This document shows, piece by piece, positions 59,201 through 64,000 of a stretch of 64,000 nt of DNA. The notes beneath the pieces are model-generated. The model was not told where the DNA came from, did no database searches, and was given only the letters and a program-made list of their open reading frames with translations. This DNA comes from Datnioides undecimradiatus (taxonomy: Eukaryota; Chordata; Actinopteri; Lobotiformes; Datnioididae), in assembly GCA_008933995.1 (NCBI GenBank), contig WARS01000029.1, forward strand, positions 9,743,107-9,807,106, written 5' to 3'. A program made the position numbers and the translations under genes. Every line of letters begins with the position of its first letter. Within the stretch, counting starts at the first letter, position 1.

Positions 59201-62200
59201 TTATTCTTGTTTCTTGGTTTTTGTGAACAGGGTAAAAATAACAAAACACATCTACGAATGAGGCCTGACGATTTTTACAGGTAGCACTTATTTAGGTATT
59301 TATGCCTTAACAGGCAGTCGGCAGGGGTGGAAAACTTTCCTATATTCTATAAGTGGGAGAAAGTGTGCCCTTAATATTACCTTGAGTCAACCTGCAGTTT
59401 TGAGGCTCTTGTAAAAGCCAGCGTAAAGCCATCTCCATACTTGTTGTTGAACTAGAAAACTAAATAAATCATGTGTAAGTGGATCCATATTGGGGTCTCT
59501 GTTTTCCCTAACACTGTCACTTATTAATCAGGTGTGATTTGCTGTTGCTGCTGTCTCGTAGCATTGTGGTTCATGCATCCTAAAAAGCTGGTGCATCAAA
59601 AAAATCCCCTTCAAATTATAATTTCAACCTCTACTTTAACCCCATATTGTCCAAATATAGAATTAGAGAGCATTCACTGTTAAATTGGCCAGGCAAGAAT
59701 AAACTGCCAAAAATTTGGAGAGCAAAAGCAGACAATAAACCAGTAGATGGAGAGGGTTTCTGGCCGGCTTGTGCTGAGCAGAAGCCAAAAGCCTCCAAGA
59801 GGTGATGGGGGAGGAAGGGGAGGTTGTGTGTACGTGTGTGATCCAGCACTTCCAATCTTGTGCAGACCAGCCTGAATTTTTTTATTTTTTTTATATATTG
59901 CCCACATTAGTATTGTAAATGTGTGTGGTGTGTATAACCACTCGTCACCATTACCCACAACCCCCTACCGTCCAGGGAGTTAGAAGTTATTTTAATTTCT
60001 CATTTGGCAGAAGAAACAAAAACAGAATAGCAGAACTTGGTTCCCGTTTCCCAGTCAAGTCATCTTCAGGCCACTCACATGGACCTGCACAACCGGCCCA
60101 TTCAAAGACAAATTTTTCATTTCTTTCCCTGTTTTTTTTTCCTGCTTATACCATATTGAACTGAGGCTAACCAATTTATTTTTGTGCGATTGATAATAAT
60201 ACCTCTGTAAACAATCTGCAGTGGTTAGCCATTCTTTAACATTCTTTTAATTTAATGTTTTTCATGTCCATAAAGTACAAGGATTCCATCACAGAGTTTT
60301 TCCTGACAAGGTGAAAGGCCAATGGAATAGCAAAAACTCCACAAAGCAATGTTATTTATTTATTTTTCCCGATAATTTATCTGCTTCTAATAAGGTGTCC
60401 CATCACAACTGTCCAACCAAAAATGTAAAAATGTAATAATACGATAGTTGACTGACTGTCGTATTATTCAGACAAAAGATCACATTACTTGCAGGTTTAA
60501 ATACAAACTTGCTGATACCTAATATTGAAATCATAAATCAAAATTAGATTTATATGAGAAATTGATTTGGGTTTTTTTTTTCAAGATTTTTCAGGACAAC
60601 CTTGGCAGTAACCCAGTCCTTGCTGCCTAGTCAAACACTGTATACAGGCGTACATGCACACAAGGACATATGCAGGGGTGCACACACACACGGCAAACTT
60701 CTCGTCGGTCAGACTATGGAGGGAAATGTTTTTCATTTTGGATTGTTTTGAGAAAGCAGAAACCATATTCCCTTGACCTCCTTATTCAGAGTTGGCTGTA
60801 TCTCACATCACACACAATTTAGAGCATCGGCCATCTCTCCCAGTGCAGCGGAGTTTGTTGGATGTACCGGGACAATAACCGATTCCGGATAATGAGCTCA
60901 TGTTTGAGGGATGTGTCTATCAAAATCAAAGACACCTTGTAGCTGTTCTCTATTGACGTAACTCACATTGTCAAAGGGGACTCCTGCTTTGTCAACCTCC
61001 ATTTAAAGTAAGAATTTTCAGTCCTTTGCAGGCAAAATGCACTTAATGGAATAAAAATACTATGTTAAGTTACTTTGTAAATACTTAATATGTTTAATCA
61101 ATGTGTACTGTTTACTTGGTATGACCATAATGGACTTTGAACGCTTTTTTTCAGAATTGATAAATATAACACTTGAACAAAATTAAGCCAAAATGAATCC
61201 TCATATTTCCAGAGTGATAGTAACAGTACACAAATCATTGTATATTAAATATATACAGTTTAATAAGCTAAGATTAGATAGATTAATACAATCATTATAT
61301 ATCAATTTTAAACCACCAAAAAAAATTCCAGTGTTTGCATAAGGAATGAAGAAAAAAACTACAAGGGTGATGAAAACTTTTAATTTAATGTAGTCATAGG
61401 TAAAATCATGGAGATTTATTTATAAATCCATATTTTAATTAGTGTCTTAGATAATTATGAGGTGGGGTTGAAAAACAAACAAATAAATGCACGACATGAT
61501 TGTTTGCATTCCCACTGCCTGGAAAAATAACTTTCCCTTTGAAAAGAGTCCACTGTTTGCGTTGTATCCTCAATTACCAGCCGCAGCATTAAAACAATAT
61601 TCAAACGGGATACCAAGGTCAGCGCTGACTCCCACCACGCTTCTCTGAGATGGCACTTATAATGAGGATGTAGCACAGCTTTTTTAAGTAGTGTATTTAT
61701 AGTGTGTTTTGTCTCAACTTGTACTTATTTTTCCCTTTTGTCTTTTCATCTTTTGCTGTATTTTTTATGTTTGTTTGTGTGGGGGTTTTTTTTAAGTTTG
61801 AACAGCATTTGCGTCAGAGTACAGCACATTTCTTAATGCCGTTGTTCACCTGCTTGAAGGAAGGATTTCTCACAGACTTGCTTAATTTAAGATGTTACCA
61901 TCAAGGTTTTTATAAAGATGGTCACCTAAGTACCCTTGAAATTAACTGAAAAGAAGTCAGTGAAAGAATCAACCTCTATTGCCTTCTTCTGTCTGAGACG
62001 GACAACCAAAGAGGAGCTCTGGTAATTCATGAGGAAGGGCTGATTTTTTGGGAGGGGGTGAAATACTATCGGAAAGATCAGATTTTAAAAACTGGCCTGG
62101 GAAAATAAAGCGGTGAGAATAATAGGCTTCCTGTCAAAAGAGGCGAGAGAATTCCTGTCATTGCTCACGCCGGCACCCCTAAGACCTCTCCTTGTGTTAA

Positions 62201-62725
62201 AACCACTGGCATTTATTTGCCTTAGAATTACCTGCCAGCTCAATTTAGTAATAGCCTGTGTCATAAGAAAGCAAACCATCCCCTTTGCCCCTGCCCTATC
62301 ATACCTGTATGTCTGCACTTGTGTGTGTATGTGTGTAAGTGTGAAGGAGAGAGACAAGGAAAACGAGAAAGTGAGTGAACTCTCATGTGACTGACTTATC
62401 ACTCATTTGTGTTTGTATGTCCATCCATGCTTTTATGCATTGAGCGATGTGTGTGTGTGTGAGTCTCTGGTTTAATGTTAGTGTGTGCTTGTGTCTCTAT
62501 ATGCATGTCAAAAGGCCTGTTGTCCCATCAGCTGACTCGCAACTTCATGACCTCACTCCTCCATATCCCCATCCTCCCCCTCATCCAACCCACATAGCCG
62601 ACGGTGTCAGGAACAACTCCGACACCTAAAATTACCCACGTCGAAACAATGACTGTTCTATTTATAAGTTCACTGCCTGGCCTTTTGTATTAGCTGACAC
62701 CACTTCACTTGTACACACAGAAACT

Positions 62726-62743
62726 CACACACACACACACACA
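62726..62743. repeat. CA microsatellite
   Basis: Short CA run in the gene-free right part of the window. Confidence 0.9.
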
Positions 62744-64000
62744 TCAGTGAGGGCTGGTGGTGACTAGGTTAGGGATAGTCCTGGTTTCCCTTACCCTGCC
62801 ACGTTGCAGCAGATCTGTAGATTTGCCCGTCTTTGATGTATACTTTGCGGGTAATTAGTGAGAACTGGGTCAGCACAGGGCAAGAAAGCAAAACCCTGTT
62901 GTTCTTCTAGTGGGTGGGTGGCAGGGAGGTGGTTAGGCAGTTTGGAGTAGGGGGGCGAGGGTGTCGGGAGGTTAAAAGGCTGTCAAATATCAGTTCTAAT
63001 TTACATGTGAGCTATTTGCTTTCTGCTGCATTAAGGTTAAAGCACATAAACACAGCTGCTCTGTTCTTTTTTAAGTAATTTCAGTAGATGGAAAATGTGA
63101 CTGTGCTGCTTTTTTTTTTATCAAGTTTGGAGATTAATGGTTAATTGCCTTACAAACTGGTTTATAAAATGAGACGAGCTGTGTAGTTTTTTAACAACAT
63201 GCATGCCATGGGCCAGCATAAGATAAGTAAAAGCAGCTGAATTGTTTCCCATTGAATTAGATTGTCTGTTCATAAATAACATATAACTTAGGTTTTATGG
63301 CAGTTATAGTCAGAACTGTTTCTGTTCAGTATTAAAACACTACATTAAATTAGGTGGGATCTGTTATGTCCACATCTCCACATATTAAATTGCTACGATA
63401 ATACACAAGACCTGCTCAAAATAATAAACCTGGCAAAACAAACAAAATAATATTATTACATGAATGACTAAACAAAAAAACCCTCCATTTGATTTCTTTT
63501 TACTTACATGTCTGTTTTAGAAATGAAAACGTAGTCCCATTGTGCAAGATGTGATTCATCCTTTGTTGAGAGGCATCTGTCAAGAGTATCAAAGAAATTA
63601 ACCCACACCAAGAAAATAATAACGCTATTAAATTCTGATTGATTGAGTCATGACCAAACCCAATTGTGATGTGTTAATTTGTATTTACACATACGTATGT
63701 CTCTTTAAAAATGATATCTATTTAAAAATGCAATAAAACAAAATGCAGTTTTGCCCCTCAAATAAAATTTAATCAACTCCACTTAAACAAGACAAAGGCC
63801 CCTTTAAAAACGATGATTTACAGTTTTAGCGTTAAACCATAATCAAGACAACAACCTGTAAACATGGGTAGGTCATTAAGAGACCATTTAGCACAATGTA
63901 AATTCCTTGCAGAGATGATTAATGGGCAGTTTGTGGAGGTGTCTAGGGAGCAGGGCGGCTACCTGTGTATTTTACGGCATTGTGTGAAAGTAAACAAAAC

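Larger units (their letters stand above)
52566..64000. other. Gene-free 11.4 kb: adgrd2 last intron and/or downstream intergenic region
   Basis: I scanned acceptor-like sites for an exon continuing TM7 (expected G-x-x-I-F-L, then N-x-E-V-R) and found none I could support. The region holds an interspersed repeat (54530-54900), microsatellites at 56237-56285 and 62726-62743, and a C13 run near 53726. By human synteny an NR5A-family gene might lie farther right, so regulatory elements are possible here but unproven. Confidence 0.5.

Noticed and set aside
1-64000. Bacterial-type features (operons, CRISPR arrays, ribosome binding sites, tRNA or rRNA genes)
   Set aside because: The sequence is a vertebrate nuclear locus; no such features were seen.

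Overview
The window is nuclear DNA from a vertebrate, most probably a percomorph-like teleost. It contains intron-rich genes with GT-AG splice sites, orthologues of human KIF14, DDX59 and CAMSAP2 in their conserved order, and several repeat families I recognise from teleost genomes. There are no operons, rRNA, tRNA or CRISPR arrays. All gene models were built by eye, by joining GT-AG exons whose phases agree and whose products match remembered family sequences. No alignment was run.

Layout: (1) 3198-8437, minus strand: the first two coding exons of a CAMSAP-family microtubule minus-end protein, called camsap2 from sequence and synteny. The rest of the gene lies to the left of the window. (2) 8438-10022: a divergent promoter region between camsap2 and ddx59, with an NRF1-type site. 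(3) 10023-15434, plus strand: complete ddx59 (7 coding exons, 629 aa), a zf-HIT plus DEAD-box RNA helicase. (4) 15435-16344: the kif14 promoter, with a CCAAT box and a CHR element typical of G2/M genes. (5) 16345-32382, plus strand: complete kif14 (29 coding exons, 1639 aa), a mitotic kinesin with an N-terminal extension, motor, FHA domain and coiled coils. (6) 32383-34982: an intergenic stretch with two teleost interspersed repeats. (7) 34983-52565, plus strand: an adhesion GPCR, most likely adgrd2 (GPR144-like). Nineteen exons encode 962 aa: signal peptide, first half of a C-type lectin fold, pentraxin domain, second half of the lectin fold, GAIN/GPS and transmembrane helices up to part of TM7. 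The last coding exon was not found. (8) 52566-64000: about 11.4 kb with no recognisable exon, holding microsatellites and at least one interspersed repeat.

Ddx59 and Kif14 lie in tandem with camsap2 head-to-head to ddx59, as in human 1q32.1. The four genes share no obvious pathway, although CAMSAP2 and KIF14 both act on microtubules. The most unusual feature is the ectodomain of the adhesion GPCR. A single 642-bp exon with phase-1 introns on both sides encodes a pentraxin domain, and it sits inside a C-type lectin-like domain whose two halves are encoded by the flanking exons. Human ADGRD2 lies beside NR5A1 on 9q33, whereas here the gene lies beside kif14, in the NR5A2 paralogon.
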